Part shown: in pieces, positions 33,160 through 43,471 of the stretch
Numbering within the stretch: the first letter of the stretch is position 1
How the letters are laid out: every line of letters begins with the position of its first letter
From: Mycobacterium sp. UM_CSW
Lineage (GTDB): Bacteria; Actinomycetota; Actinomycetes; Mycobacteriales; Mycobacteriaceae
DNA: 64,000 bases
NCBI RefSeq assembly: GCF_000455205.1
Contig: NZ_AUWQ01000034.1
Span: 33,647-97,646 of the forward strand
Reading direction: 5' to 3'
Program-made: the position numbers and the translations under genes
Notes under the pieces: model-generated
What the model saw: the letters and a program-made list of their open reading frames with translations, nothing else
What the model was told of the DNA's origin: nothing
Databases searched by the model: none

Positions 33160-36100
33160 TGCCCCCCGACCGGAATGAGCGATCGCTGCGCGTCCCGCGG
33201 CTGATCGCCGTGGTCGCGGGTCTCGCGGGTCTGCTGCTGTGCCTCGTCGTCCCGTTGCTTCCGGTGAGGCAGACGACGGCGACGGTGCTGTGGCCCCAGG
33301 GCGTGGCCGACGGGCACGTCACGCAGATCACCGCCCCGCTGGTGTCCGGGGCGCCGCGGGCGCTGGACATCTCGATCCCGTGTGCGGCGATCGCCACGCT
33401 GCCGCCCAGCGGCGGATTGGTCGTCTCGACGCTGCCGGTCGGTGGCGTGGACACCGGCAAGAACGGGCTGTTCGTCCGCGCCGACAAGGACATCGTCGTC
33501 GTCGCGTTCCGCGACACCGTGGCCGCGGTGGCCAAGCGCGCGGCCGTCGCCGCCGGCGCCTGCAGCGTCCTGCACATGTGGGCCGACGCGGGCGCGGCCG
33601 GAGCCGATTTCGTCGGCATCCCCGGCGCGTCGGGGACCCTGCCGTCGGAGAAGAAGCCTCAGGTCGGCGGCATCTTCACCGACCTAAAGGTGCAGCCGCA
33701 ACCGGGATTGTCGGCCCGCGTCGACGTCGACACCCGGTTCATCACGGCACCCACGACGCTCAAGATGCTCGTGATGGCCGTGGGGACCCTGGCGGTCCTG
33801 ACCGCCATCGTCGCCATGGCGGTGCTGGATCGGCGCGGCCGGCAATCCCGGTTTCGCCCGCGGTTCCATTGGGCCCGCGTCGGGGCCGCGACCTGGCTCG
33901 CCGATGTCGGCGTGATCGGAACACTGCTGGTGTGGCACGTCATCGGTGCGACGTCGTCGGACGACGGCTACAACCTGACCATCGCCCGGGTCGCCCCGCA
34001 GGCCGGGTACGTCGTCGACTACTACCGCTACTTCGGGACGACGGACGCGCCGTTCGACTGGTATCTCGCGGTGCTGGCCAAGCTGGCCGCGGTCAGCACG
34101 GCCGGTGTGTGGATGCGGCTCCCGGCCACCCTGGCCGGGATCGCCTGCTGGCTGATCATCGGACACTGGGTGCTGCGGCGGCTGGGGCCCGGCCGCGGCG
34201 GCCTGGCGGGCAACCGGGTGGCGGTATTGACCGCCGGTGCGGTCTTCCTGGCCGCCTGGCTGCCGTTCAACAACGGCCTGCGGCCGGAGCCGATCATCGC
34301 GCTGGGCGTGATCGTGACCTGGGTGCTGGTGGAACGCGCCATCGCGCTGGGCCGGCTGGCTCCGGCGGCGGTCGCGATCATCGTCGCGATGCTGACCGCG
34401 ACGCTGGCTCCGCAGGGGCTGATCGCCGTCGCCGCGCTGCTGACCGGGGCCCGGGCCATCGCCCAGACCATCCGGCGCCGCCGGGCGACCGACGGGCTGC
34501 TGGCCCCGCTGATGGTGTTGGCGGCGTCCTTGTCGCTGATCACCGTCGTGGTGTTCCGCAGCCAGACGCTGGCCACGGTCGCCGAGTCGGCGCGGATCAA
34601 GTACAAGGTCGGCCCGACGATCGCCTGGTACCAGGACTGGCTGCGCTACTACTTCCTCACCGTGGAGTCCAACCCCGACGGGTCGATGGCGCGGCGCTTC
34701 GCCGTGCTGGTTCTGCTGCTCTGCCTGTTCGTCATGCTGGTGGTGCTGCTGCGCCGCGGCCGGGTCCAGGGTGTGGCCAGCGGACCGGCGTGGCGGTTGA
34801 TCGGCACCACGGCGGCGGGCCTGCTGCTGCTGACGTTCACGCCGACGAAGTGGGCCGTGCAGTTCGGCGCGTTCGCCGGGCTGGCCGCCCCGCTGGGTGC
34901 GCTCACCGCGTTCGCGTTCGCCCGCATCGGGCTGCACAACCGCCGCAACCTGACGCTGTACGTGACGGCGCTGCTGTTCGTGCTGGCGGTCGCGACATCC
35001 GGGGTCAACGGCTGGTTCTACGTCGGCAACTACGGGGTGCCGTGGTGGGACATCCAGCCCGTCATCGCCAGCCACCCGGTGACGTCGATGTTCCTGACGC
35101 TGTCGATCCTGACCGGGCTGCTGGGCGCCTGGCAGCACTTCCGGATGGACTACGCCGGGCACACCGAGGTCAAGGACAGCCGGCGCAACCGCGTGCTGGC
35201 CTCCACGCCGCTGCTGGTGGTGGCCACGATCATGGTGCTGGGCGAGGTCGGCTCGCTGGCCAAAGGGGCGGTGGTCCGCTACCCGCTCTACACCACCGGC
35301 AAGGCCAACCTCGCCGCGATCACCTCGGGCCTGTCGAAGACCAGCTGCGCCATGGCCGACGACGTGTTGGCCGAGCCCGATCCCAACGCCGGTCTGCTGC
35401 AACCGGTTCCGGGGCAGACGTTCGGGCCGGACGGACCGCTCGGCGGCCTGAACCCGGTCGGCTTCAAACCCGAGGGGGTGGGCGAGGACTTGCGGTCGAA
35501 CCCCGTGGTCACCAAGCCGGGGGTGGTGAATTCCGACGCCTCGCCGAATAAGCCCAACGCCGCCATGAGTGACTCCGCCGGCACCGCCGGCGGGAAGGGC
35601 CCGGCCGGAATCAACGGGTCACACGCGGCGCTGCCGTTCGGCCTGGATCCCGCCCGCACCCCGGTGATGGGCAGCTACGGCGAGAACTCGCTGGCTGCCA
35701 CCGCCACGTCGTCCTGGTACCAACTGCCGCCGCGTACGCCGGACCGGCCGCTGGTGGTGGTGTCGGCCGCGGGCGCCATCTGGTCGTACAAGGAGGACGG
35801 CACCTTCACCTACGGCCAATCGCTCAAACTGCAATGGGGCGTGAGTCGCCCCGACGGCAGCACCCAGCCGCTCGGCGAGGTGCAGCCGATCGACATCGGT
35901 CCGGAGCCGGCGTGGCGCAACCTGAGGTTCCCGCTGGCCTGGGCTCCGCCGGAGGCTAACGTGGCACGCATCGTCGCCTACGACCCCAATCTGAGTTCCG
36001 AGCAGTGGTTCTCGTTCACGCCGCCGCGCGTGCCGGTGCTGCAGACGCTGCAGCAGCTGATCGGGTCGCAGGACCCGGTGCTGATGGACATCGCGACCGC

Positions 36101-36434
36101 CGCCAACTTCCCCTGCCAGCGGCCGTTCTCCGAACACCTTGGCGTGGCCGAACTTCCGAAGTACCGCATCCTGCCCGATCACAAACAGACGGCGTCGTCG
36201 TCCAACGGCTGGGAGGCCAGCGAGACGGGCGGCCCGTTCTTGATCACCCAGGCGATGCTGCGCACCTCGACGATCTCGACCTACCTGCGCGGCGACTGGT
36301 ATCGCGACTGGGGATCGGTCGAGCAGTATCACGCGCTGGTGCCGGCCGATCAGGCGCCGGTAGCCGTCGTCGACCAGGGCGTGACCACCGTTGGCGGCTG
36401 GAGCCGCCCGGGACCCGTCAGGGCGCTGCCATGA
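33159..36434 (+). CDS. embA: Arabinosyltransferase EmbA
   Basis: The 1091-residue paralogue of EmbC/EmbB starts at a GTG. The catalytic region reads [36 protein letters not shown], whose [12 protein letters not shown] is characteristic of EmbA. The domain order is an N-terminal helix, a first jelly-roll, a membrane core and a second carbohydrate-binding part. With EmbB it adds alpha-1,3 branches and terminal arabinan to arabinogalactan. Translation of embB is coupled by an ATGA overlap. It is regulated from the shared region with embR. Confidence 0.95.
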   Translation: MPPDRNERSLRVPRLIAVVAGLAGLLLCLVVPLLPVRQTTATVLWPQGVADGHVTQITAPLVSGAPRALDISIPCAAIATLPPSGGLVVSTLPVGGVDTGKNGLFVRADKDIVVVAFRDTVAAVAKRAAVAAGACSVLHMWADAGAAGADFVGIPGASGTLPSEKKPQVGGIFTDLKVQPQPGLSARVDVDTRFITAPTTLKMLVMAVGTLAVLTAIVAMAVLDRRGRQSRFRPRFHWARVGAATWLADVGVIGTLLVWHVIGATSSDDGYNLTIARVAPQAGYVVDYYRYFGTTDAPFDWYLAVLAKLAAVSTAGVWMRLPATLAGIACWLIIGHWVLRRLGPGRGGLAGNRVAVLTAGAVFLAAWLPFNNGLRPEPIIALGVIVTWVLVERAIALGRLAPAAVAIIVAMLTATLAPQGLIAVAALLTGARAIAQTIRRRRATDGLLAPLMVLAASLSLITVVVFRSQTLATVAESARIKYKVGPTIAWYQDWLRYYFLTVESNPDGSMARRFAVLVLLLCLFVMLVVLLRRGRVQGVASGPAWRLIGTTAAGLLLLTFTPTKWAVQFGAFAGLAAPLGALTAFAFARIGLHNRRNLTLYVTALLFVLAVATSGVNGWFYVGNYGVPWWDIQPVIASHPVTSMFLTLSILTGLLGAWQHFRMDYAGHTEVKDSRRNRVLASTPLLVVATIMVLGEVGSLAKGAVVRYPLYTTGKANLAAITSGLSKTSCAMADDVLAEPDPNAGLLQPVPGQTFGPDGPLGGLNPVGFKPEGVGEDLRSNPVVTKPGVVNSDASPNKPNAAMSDSAGTAGGKGPAGINGSHAALPFGLDPARTPVMGSYGENSLAATATSSWYQLPPRTPDRPLVVVSAAGAIWSYKEDGTFTYGQSLKLQWGVSRPDGSTQPLGEVQPIDIGPEPAWRNLRFPLAWAPPEANVARIVAYDPNLSSEQWFSFTPPRVPVLQTLQQLIGSQDPVLMDIATAANFPCQRPFSEHLGVAELPKYRILPDHKQTASSSNGWEASETGGPFLITQAMLRTSTISTYLRGDWYRDWGSVEQYHALVPADQAPVAVVDQGVTTVGGWSRPGPVRALP

Positions 36435-39400
36435 GCGTCACCGACCGCGAGCGCCCGGTGGCCGCCGCGGCGTCGGACGCGGTTCGGGACGTGCGGGTGA
36501 CGCGCTGGGTCGCGACGATCGCGGGCCTGATCGGTTTCGTGCTGTCGGTCGCCACGCCGCTGCTGCCCGTCGTGCAGACCACCGCGATGCTCAACTGGCC
36601 GCAAAACGGCCAGTTGAATAACGTTACGGCGCCGCTGATTTCACTGACGCCGGTCGACGTGTCGGTGACGGTGCCGTGCTCGGTGGTGCGTAGCTTGCCG
36701 CCCGAGGCCGGGGTGGTGCTGAGCACCGCGCCCAAGAAGGGTAAGGACGCCGCGCTCAACGCGCTGTTCGTCGTCGTCAGCAGCCAGCGCGTCGACGTGA
36801 CCGACCGCAATGTGGTCATTGCCAGCGTGCCCCGGGATCAGGCGGCGTCGCCGCAGTGCCAGCGCATTGAGATCACGTCGACGCTCGCCGGCACGTTCGC
36901 CACCTTCGTCGGGTTGACCGATCCGGCGGGCAAGCCGGTGCGCGGTGGTTTCCCCGATCCCAACCTGCGCCCGCAGATCGTCGGGGTGTTCACGGATCTG
37001 ACCGGTCCGGCGCCGCCGGGCCTGCGGTTCTCGGCGACCATCGACACCCGGTTCTCCACCACGCCAACGACTTTGAAGCTGGCCGCGATGGTGCTGGCGA
37101 TCGTGTCCACGATCGTCGCGCTGGTCGCGCTGTGGCGCCTCGACCAGCTCGACGGCCGCCGCATGCACCGGTTGATCCCGACACGCTGGCGCAAGTTCAC
37201 CCTCGTCGACGCCACGGTGATCTTCGTCTTCCTGCTATGGCATCTGATCGGCGCCAATTCCTCCGACGACGGCTACATCCTCGGCATGGCCCGGGTCGCC
37301 GACCACGCCGGCTACATGTCCAACTACTTCCGCTGGTTCGGCAGCCCCGAGGACCCGTTCGGCTGGTACTACAACCTGCTGGCGCTGATGACCCACGTGA
37401 GCGACGCCAGCCTGTGGATGCGGCTGCCCGACCTGGTCGCCGGGCTGGTGTGCTGGCTGCTGCTCTCGCGTGAGGTGCTGCCGCGGCTGGGCCCGGCGGT
37501 GACGTCGAGCACCGCGGCCAACTGGGCGGCCGGCATGGTCCTGCTGACCGGGTGGATGCCGTTCAACAACGGCCTGCGTCCCGAGCCGATCATCGCGCTG
37601 GGTTCGCTGATCACCTACGTGCTGATCGAGCGCTCGATGTGCGCCTCGCGGCTGACACCGGCGGCGTTGGCGGTCATCACCGCGGCGTTCACGCTCGGCG
37701 TGCAGCCCACCGGCCTGATCGCGGTGGCCGCCCTGGTCGCCGGTGGCCGGCCGATCCTGCGGATTCTGGTGAAGCGTCATCGCCTGGTCGGCACCTGGCC
37801 GCTGGTGGCCCCGATGCTGGCGGCCGGCACGGTCATCCTCACCGTGGTGTTCGCCGACCAGACGCTGTCAACGGTGTTGGAGGCCACCAGGATTCGCACG
37901 GCGATCGGGCCCAGCCAGGCCTGGTACACCGAGAACCTGCGCTACTACTACCTGATCCTGCCGACCGTCGACGGCTCGCTGTCGCGCCGGTTCGGTTTCC
38001 TGATCAGCGCGCTGTGCCTGTTCACCGCCGTGTTCATCATGTTGCGGCGCAAGCGAATCCCGGGTGTGGCCCGCGGCCCGGCGTGGCGGCTGATGGGCGT
38101 CATCTTCGCCACCATGTTCTTCCTGATGTTCACGCCCACCAAGTGGGTGCACCACTTCGGGCTGTTCGCCGCGGTGGGCGCGGCGGTGGCCGCGCTGACC
38201 ACGGTGCTGGTTTCGCCGAAGGTGCTGCGCTGGTCGCGCAACCGGATGGCGTTCACGGCCGCGGTGCTGTTCCTGCTGGCGCTGTGCTTCGCCACCACCA
38301 ACGGCTGGTGGTACGTCTCCAGTTACGGCGTCCCGTTCAACAACGTCATGCCGAGGTTCGCCGGAATCAGCGTCAGCACCGTCTTTTTCGTCCTGTTCGC
38401 AATCACGGCGATCTGGGCTTTCTGGCTGCATTTCGCGTCGCGCGAACACGGCGAGGGCCGCCTGGCGCGGGCGGTGACGGCCGCGCCGGTGCCGATCGCG
38501 GCCGGGTTCATGGTGCTGGTGTTCATCGCCTCGATGGTTGCCGGGATCGTGCGTCAGTACCCCACCTACTCCAACGGCTGGGACAACTTGCGCGAATTCG
38601 CCGGCGGCTGCGCGCTGGCCGACGACGTGCTCGTCGAGCCGGACAGCAACGCCGGCTTCATGGCCCCGCTCCCGGGCGATTACGGCCCGCTCGGCCCGCT
38701 CGGCGGCGTCAACCCAACGGGGTTCACCCCCAACGGCGTGCCCGACCACACCGTGGCCGAGGCGGTTCAGGAGACGTCGGTGCCCCAGCCCGGCACCGAT
38801 TACGACTGGTATGCCTACGACTGGCGCGCGCCGACCAAGCTGAAGGCGCCGGGCATCAACGGGTCCCTGGTTCCCCTGCCGTACGGCCTCAACCCCGACC
38901 AGGTTCCGCTGGCCGGCAGCTACACCACCGGCGCCCAGCAGCAGAGCAGGCTGACCTCGGCGTGGTATCAGCTGCCCAAGCCCGACGACGGGCATCCCCT
39001 GCTGGTGGTGACCGCCGCCGGGACCATCGCCGGCAACAGCGTGTTGCACGGGCACACCAGCGGGCAGACCGTGGTGCTCGAATACGGCCGGCCCGGGCCC
39101 GGCGGTGAGATCGTGCCGTCCGGGCGGCTGGTGCCCTACGACCTGAACGGCGAGCAGCCCAAGGCGTGGCGCAACCTACGCTTCGCCCGGGACAAGATGG
39201 CCGCGGACGCGGTCGCGGTCCGGGTGGTCGCCGAGGACCTCTCGCTGACGCCGGACGACTGGATCGCGATCACCCCGCCGCGGGTGCCGGAGCTGCGCTC
39301 GCTGCAGGAGTATGTCGGCTCGTCGCAGCCGGTGCTGATGGACTGGGCGGTGGGCCTGGCGTTCCCGTGCCAGCATCCGATGCTGCACGCTTACGGCGTC

Positions 39401-39679
39401 ACTGAGATCCCGAAGTTCCGCATCACGCCGGACTACAACGCCAAAAAGCAGGACACCGACACCTGGGAGGACGGCGTGAACGGCGGCCTGCTGGGCATCA
39501 CGGACCTGCTGTTGCGGGCCCACGTGATGTCCACCTACCTGTCCCGGGACTGGGGCCGCGACTGGGGCTCGCTGCGCAAGTTCGACACCATCGCCGACGC
39601 GCATCCCGCGCAACTGGACCTGGGCACCGCGACCCGCAGCGGGTTGTGGTCGCCGGGACCGATCCGAATCAAGCCGTAA
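36431..39679 (+). CDS. embB: Arabinosyltransferase EmbB
   Basis: The 1082-residue protein has the catalytic region [29 protein letters not shown]. Met286 equals Met306 of M. tuberculosis and is the susceptible-type residue. Asp, Tyr and Gln positions known from resistance work (YFRW Tyr, PEDPF Asp, GPSQAWY Gln) are also wild type. At the position equivalent to Gly406 it has Pro386 ([13 protein letters not shown]). It acts with EmbA at the periplasmic face and is the main ethambutol target. It overlaps embA by 4 bases and is followed by an AT-rich gap with an inverted repeat. Confidence 0.96.
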   Translation: MSVTDRERPVAAAASDAVRDVRVTRWVATIAGLIGFVLSVATPLLPVVQTTAMLNWPQNGQLNNVTAPLISLTPVDVSVTVPCSVVRSLPPEAGVVLSTAPKKGKDAALNALFVVVSSQRVDVTDRNVVIASVPRDQAASPQCQRIEITSTLAGTFATFVGLTDPAGKPVRGGFPDPNLRPQIVGVFTDLTGPAPPGLRFSATIDTRFSTTPTTLKLAAMVLAIVSTIVALVALWRLDQLDGRRMHRLIPTRWRKFTLVDATVIFVFLLWHLIGANSSDDGYILGMARVADHAGYMSNYFRWFGSPEDPFGWYYNLLALMTHVSDASLWMRLPDLVAGLVCWLLLSREVLPRLGPAVTSSTAANWAAGMVLLTGWMPFNNGLRPEPIIALGSLITYVLIERSMCASRLTPAALAVITAAFTLGVQPTGLIAVAALVAGGRPILRILVKRHRLVGTWPLVAPMLAAGTVILTVVFADQTLSTVLEATRIRTAIGPSQAWYTENLRYYYLILPTVDGSLSRRFGFLISALCLFTAVFIMLRRKRIPGVARGPAWRLMGVIFATMFFLMFTPTKWVHHFGLFAAVGAAVAALTTVLVSPKVLRWSRNRMAFTAAVLFLLALCFATTNGWWYVSSYGVPFNNVMPRFAGISVSTVFFVLFAITAIWAFWLHFASREHGEGRLARAVTAAPVPIAAGFMVLVFIASMVAGIVRQYPTYSNGWDNLREFAGGCALADDVLVEPDSNAGFMAPLPGDYGPLGPLGGVNPTGFTPNGVPDHTVAEAVQETSVPQPGTDYDWYAYDWRAPTKLKAPGINGSLVPLPYGLNPDQVPLAGSYTTGAQQQSRLTSAWYQLPKPDDGHPLLVVTAAGTIAGNSVLHGHTSGQTVVLEYGRPGPGGEIVPSGRLVPYDLNGEQPKAWRNLRFARDKMAADAVAVRVVAEDLSLTPDDWIAITPPRVPELRSLQEYVGSSQPVLMDWAVGLAFPCQHPMLHAYGVTEIPKFRITPDYNAKKQDTDTWEDGVNGGLLGITDLLLRAHVMSTYLSRDWGRDWGSLRKFDTIADAHPAQLDLGTATRSGLWSPGPIRIKP

Positions 39680-39735
39680 TTAAACGGTTTTACGCTCACC
39701 CGCCATTAATTTGCCATTAGTCAAATAACGCGGCC

Positions 39736-39760
39736 CGGAATTTACGTTCGAGTAATTCCG
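39736..39760. repeat. Inverted repeat CGGAATT-N11-AATTCCG after embB
   Basis: Seven-base perfect arms lie in an unusually AT-rich 166-bp gap between embB and a secreted-protein gene. It could end the embAB transcript or act as an operator for the downstream gene. No T-run follows on either strand. Confidence 0.45.
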
Positions 39761-39845
39761 CAGCAAATGTTTAATTTCGCGCGCCGCCGGTCAATAACTA
39801 CTCCCCCTGTGAGGTAACTAACACAACCGTTAAAAAGGTGACCCG

Positions 39846-40352
39846 ATGCACACGCTGACACGCTTAGGGACCTGTGCCGCGGCTATGACCGTGGCGATCT
39901 TCCCGGCGGCGACATTCGAAATCGCCGCCGCGACTGCCGAAAGCGGCACCCGGGTCGCTCTGGACAGCTCCGAGCGGCGTTGCGATTTCAGCCTGGTGAC
40001 CACGGCGCCGACGGTGCCGCGGGCGCTAATCGGTGACGGTTCGGCCGTCATAAGCACCTCGGGGTCAAGGGCCGTCGCTCAGGTGCACGTGACAATTCCC
40101 AACGAGCCGGGCACCCATTTCGACGTCGGCCTGATTCAGGAGCCCCGCCCGTCGGCGGCGACCTGTGGTCCCGGCAACCCGGGCACCGCCTTTAGCGGAA
40201 TGGACACCGACGCGGCCGGCAACGCGACGGTGACCGTTGCGGACAGCATTCGGCCGGGCACGACGGGCGTGTGGGTGATTGTCGAGCGGGCAAACCCGAA
40301 CTCCCAAAACCCGGCCGAGTTCTATACGTCCGAATTCCTCGTGCCGGTATAA
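39846..40352 (+). CDS. Secreted hypothetical protein
   Basis: The 168-residue product has a signal peptide (about residues 1-31; hydrophobic core CAAAMTVAIFPAATFEIAAA). The mature part is rich in beta-prone and Thr/Gly residues, with two cysteines (RRCDFSL and ATCGPG), likely an Ig-like or beta-sandwich fold. AAAAAGGTGA precedes the ATG. No domain is recognised. Its 3' end overlaps the opposite-strand DUF1918 gene by about 31 bases. Confidence 0.7.
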   Translation: MHTLTRLGTCAAAMTVAIFPAATFEIAAATAESGTRVALDSSERRCDFSLVTTAPTVPRALIGDGSAVISTSGSRAVAQVHVTIPNEPGTHFDVGLIQEPRPSAATCGPGNPGTAFSGMDTDAAGNATVTVADSIRPGTTGVWVIVERANPNSQNPAEFYTSEFLVPV

Positions 40353-40561
40353 GCCTTTTCGGCCGGGCTCAGGTCGGCCGCGCCGACGACCAGCGCGTCG
40401 GAGCCGGGGAACACGGTGGCCACGTGGCCATTGGCCTTCCAACGCACCACGTACGGGGGCGCACCGTCGGACCCGCGCACCTCCGTGATCTCGCCCCACT
40501 GATCCGCCAACTCGGTCGTCGTGCCCTTCATCACGAGCCAATCACCTACATGGGCTTTCAT
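40322..40561 (-). CDS. DUF1918 protein, similar to DosR-regulated Rv0569
   Basis: The 79-residue protein starts MKAHVGDWLVMKGTTTELAD, with core APPYVVRWKANGHVATVFPG, a small SH3-like barrel family (DUF1918). An ATG three bases upstream is an alternative start, and GAGGGGAG precedes both. M. tuberculosis Rv0569 of this family belongs to the hypoxia (DosR) regulon, and a DosR-like box lies about 90 bp upstream here. The molecular function is unknown. Confidence 0.82.
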   Translation of the reverse strand: MKAHVGDWLVMKGTTTELADQWGEITEVRGSDGAPPYVVRWKANGHVATVFPGSDALVVGAADLSPAEKAYTGTRNSDV

Positions 40562-40652
40562 CATCGACTCCCCTCGATCGTCAGCTTCTGAGCCGATCAT
40601 GCGCCGCGCCCGGCCTTCGGGGAAGGGGCAGCGGGGACGAACGCCCCGGACG

Positions 40653-40672
40653 GACGGGACTTCGGTCCCTAT
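40653..40672. promoter_or_regulatory. DosR (DevR)-like box
   Basis: The core GGGACTTCGGTCCC in the 20-mer keeps the GGGACT and GTCCC half-sites of the published TTSGGGACTWWAGTCCCSAA consensus, with mismatches in the centre and flanks. It lies 92 bp before the DUF1918 gene and 54 bp before the membrane protein gene at 40726, so it could control both. Confidence 0.6.
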
Positions 40673-40725
40673 CTCGGCGTTCGGCCGGGTGGTCCGATAC
40701 AGGAGGCTGGAACGGAGGCACGATC

Positions 40726-41193
40726 ATGGATGCTTCGGCACAGTCGCAGGCTCGGACGCGGCTGTTCGCCCGCGCGTTGGGTCCATTCCTGGTCATCGCC
40801 GATGCCACGGCCGTCGCCCGGGCCGGCGATATGCAGGCATTGCTGTCGCAGTTCGAAGCGAATTCGCTGTGGACGTGGGTGACCGGCGCGTTCATCCTGC
40901 TGTTCGGTCTCTTCGTCGTCGCCGCGCATCCCTACTGGCACGGCGCCGCGGCGATCACCGTCTCCCTGCTTGGGTGGCTGATCACCCTGCGCGGGCTGCT
41001 CCTGTTCGCCTTTCCCCAGGCCTTCGTGGCGGCGGCCAACCGGATGATCGGCGAGCAAGGCTGGTGGGTGGCGGCTTGCGTGGCCTTAACACTGGTCGGG
41101 CTGTATCTGACCTATGCCGGCTGGGCCCCGGTCGCCGACAAGCCAAAGCCCCAGGGGGCCACGACGAACCCCGATCTCCGGCGGGCCGCGTGA
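40726..41193 (+). CDS. Four-helix membrane protein
   Basis: The 155-residue protein has hydrophobic helices at about 17-30, 49-67 (WTWVTGAFILLFGLFVVAA), 73-96 and 112-130, and a polar C-terminal tail. No motif is recognised. It resembles small actinobacterial membrane proteins of unknown role. It overlaps the FHA gene by a GTGA junction, and it and the divergent DUF1918 gene flank a DosR-like box. Confidence 0.7.
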   Translation: MDASAQSQARTRLFARALGPFLVIADATAVARAGDMQALLSQFEANSLWTWVTGAFILLFGLFVVAAHPYWHGAAAITVSLLGWLITLRGLLLFAFPQAFVAAANRMIGEQGWWVAACVALTLVGLYLTYAGWAPVADKPKPQGATTNPDLRRAA

Positions 41194-41606
41194 CCGAGCC
41201 CGCGCCCGACGAAACGACGGGGCACCTCGCCTCGCCGCTGCGCACCGACGATTTCGACCCGGTCGCCCAGGCGGTGGTGGAGGACATGCAAACGCTGCAG
41301 AGCGGCGTCGGCATGCTCATCGTGAAGCGGGGTCCCAACGCCGGCTCGCAGTACCAGCTGGATCGGCCGGTGCTGTCCGCCGGCCGCCATCCCGCCAGCG
41401 ACATCTTCCTCGACGACATCACCGTCAGCCGCCGGCACGCCGAATTCCGAAGGGAGCACGGCAAATTCCACGTCGTCGACTTGGGCAGCCTGAACAAGAC
41501 CTACCTCAACCGCAAGCCCGTCGACACGGCGGTGCTGACCAACGGCGATGAAATCCGGATCGGCAATTTTCGCCTGATTTTCGTGGCGGGACCGGCGCCA
41601 GGGTAA
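41190..41606 (+). CDS. GarA-like FHA-domain protein
   Basis: The 138-residue protein starts at a GTG overlapping the upstream stop. The FHA domain (about 50-138) is very close to GarA/OdhI: GPNAGSQYQLDRPVLSAGRH, then DIFLDDITVSRRHAEF and NGDEIRIGNFRLIF. GarA switches 2-oxoglutarate dehydrogenase and glutamate metabolism when a Thr in its N-terminal ETTS motif is phosphorylated by PknB/PknG. Here the N-terminus reads DETTGHLASPLRTDDF, so the Thr pair is kept but its context differs. It is probably a GarA paralogue, with authentic garA expected elsewhere. Confidence 0.83.
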   Translation: MTEPAPDETTGHLASPLRTDDFDPVAQAVVEDMQTLQSGVGMLIVKRGPNAGSQYQLDRPVLSAGRHPASDIFLDDITVSRRHAEFRREHGKFHVVDLGSLNKTYLNRKPVDTAVLTNGDEIRIGNFRLIFVAGPAPG

Positions 41607-41618
41607 TACCGTCGCGAC

Positions 41619-43403
41619 ATGAGCGAATACGACCCGCAGTACGGGTCAGAGGGCGTGGACCGGCTGCCATTCTCCACAGAGGAAAAGTCGCGGCGCTACC
41701 GGACCGAGAACTACCGCGGCGCGGTGGGCCTGAACTGGTATCGCACCGATCCGACCCTGCAGTTCACGATGGCCTACTACCTACAGCCCGACGAATTGGC
41801 CGTGGTGGAGCCCCATTTGGCGAGCATGGGCGAGCTGATGGGCGGCCCGGTGGCACGGTGGGCCGAGGAGACCGACCGCAACCCGCCGCGGCTGGAGCGC
41901 TACGACCGGTGGGGACACGACATCAGCCAGGTGGTCATGCCGGCGTCGTTCACGCAGTCCAAGCGCGCCGTGCTGGACGCCCAGCAGGCCCTGCGCAGCG
42001 ACGCGCGGGCCGCCAAGGTCAGCTCGGGCCTCGCTCTCTTCGCGTCCAACTACCTGCTCAACCAGGCCGACATCGGCATGGGCTGTGCCCTCGGCACCGG
42101 CGGCGGCATGGTCCAGTCGCTGGTGGCCGCCTACGCGCCGGCCGACGTGCGCGAGCACGTGCTGGCCAAGTTCGCCTCCGGCGAGTGGGCGGGCGAGACG
42201 GCGCAGTTGCTGACCGAACGCACCGGCGGCTCGGACCTGGGTGCGCTGGAGACGACGGCGACGCGCGCCGGGGACGCGTGGATTCTCAACGGGTTCAAGT
42301 GGTTTGCGTCCAATTGCGCGGGCGAGGCTTTCGTGGTGCTGGCCAAACCGGAAGGCGCCCCGGACAGTTCGCGCGGTGTCGCGAATTTTCTCGTGCTGCG
42401 CAACCGCCGCGACGGCTCGCGCAACGGGGTTCGGGTGCGGCGGCTCAAGGACAAGCTCGGCACCCGGTCGGTGGCCTCGGGCGAGGTCGAGTTCGTCGAC
42501 GCGGAGGCGTTCCTGCTGTCCGACGAACCCAGCTCGGACGCGGGGCCATCCGACGGCAAGGGGCTGGGCCGCATGATGGAACTCACCAACGCCGCGCGCC
42601 TCGGTATCGCCCTGTTCGGTCTCGCCAATGCCCGTCGCGCCCTGGTGGAATCGCTGTGTTACGCCCGCCGGCGGCACGCGTTCGGCGGGGCGCTCATCGA
42701 CAAGCCGCTGATGCGGCGCAAGCTCGCCGAGATGATGGTCGATGTCGAGGCGGCGCTCGCGCTCGTCTTCGACGGCACCGGCGCCGCCAACCATCGGCAG
42801 CCCCGCGGTATGCGCCAGCGCATCGCGGTGCCCGTCACCAAGCTCAAGGTGTGCCGGCTGGGCATCACCGCGGCGTCCGACGCGATCGAAATCCACGGCG
42901 GCAACGGCTATATCGAGACGTGGCCGGTGGCCCGGCTGCTGCGCGACGCGCAGGTGAACACGATCTGGGAGGGCCCCGACAACATTTTGTGCCTCGACGT
43001 GCGGCGCGGCATCGAGCAGTCCCGCGCGCATGAGACGCTGCTGGCGCGGCTGCGCGACGCCGTGTCGGTTTCCGACGACGACGAGACGACGCGCCTGGTG
43101 GCCGGGCGCATCGAGGATCTGGACGCGGCGATCACGGCGTGGAGCAAGCTCGACCGCGAGGTCGCCGAGGCACGGCTGTTCCCGCTGGCGCAGTTCATGG
43201 GCGACGTCTACGCGGGCGCGCTGCTCACCGAGCAGGCCGCCTGGGAGCGCGACACCAGGGGCGGCGACCGCAAAGCGCTCGTCGCCCGGCTCTATGCGCG
43301 GCGCTACCTCGCCGACCGGGGTCCGCTGCGCGGCATCGAGGACGAATCCGACGAGGCGCTGGAGCGTTTCGACGAGTTGGTGGACGGGGCGCTGCGGATA
43401 TAG
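41619..43403 (+). CDS. fadE35: Acyl-CoA dehydrogenase FadE35 (AidB-like)
   Basis: The 594-residue flavoprotein belongs to the AidB branch of acyl-CoA dehydrogenases: GETAQLLTERTGGSDLGALE is the FAD-binding middle domain, and EIHGGNGYIETWPVARLLRD leads to NTIWEGPDNILCLDV with the adenine-side motif. It has the extra C-terminal helical region of this group. It lies in the place of Rv3797 between emb genes and accD4. The substrate is unknown. It starts 12 bp after the FHA gene and converges with accD4 across a perfect hairpin. Confidence 0.88.
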   Translation: MSEYDPQYGSEGVDRLPFSTEEKSRRYRTENYRGAVGLNWYRTDPTLQFTMAYYLQPDELAVVEPHLASMGELMGGPVARWAEETDRNPPRLERYDRWGHDISQVVMPASFTQSKRAVLDAQQALRSDARAAKVSSGLALFASNYLLNQADIGMGCALGTGGGMVQSLVAAYAPADVREHVLAKFASGEWAGETAQLLTERTGGSDLGALETTATRAGDAWILNGFKWFASNCAGEAFVVLAKPEGAPDSSRGVANFLVLRNRRDGSRNGVRVRRLKDKLGTRSVASGEVEFVDAEAFLLSDEPSSDAGPSDGKGLGRMMELTNAARLGIALFGLANARRALVESLCYARRRHAFGGALIDKPLMRRKLAEMMVDVEAALALVFDGTGAANHRQPRGMRQRIAVPVTKLKVCRLGITAASDAIEIHGGNGYIETWPVARLLRDAQVNTIWEGPDNILCLDVRRGIEQSRAHETLLARLRDAVSVSDDDETTRLVAGRIEDLDAAITAWSKLDREVAEARLFPLAQFMGDVYAGALLTEQAAWERDTRGGDRKALVARLYARRYLADRGPLRGIEDESDEALERFDELVDGALRI

Positions 43404-43404
43404 C

Positions 43405-43464
43405 GCGAGCAGACGCAAAATCGCACAATTTCGTTGTCGAATGGGCGATTTTGCGTCTGCTCGC
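43405..43464. terminator. Bidirectional 20-bp perfect inverted repeat between fadE35 and accD4
   Basis: Arms at 43405-43424 and 43445-43464 are perfect reverse complements with a 20-base loop. They fill almost the whole gap between convergent genes. Each arm contains an AAAATCGC/GCGATTTT segment, giving a short T-run on either strand, so it can end both transcripts. Confidence 0.8.
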
Positions 43465-43471
43465 CGAAGGA

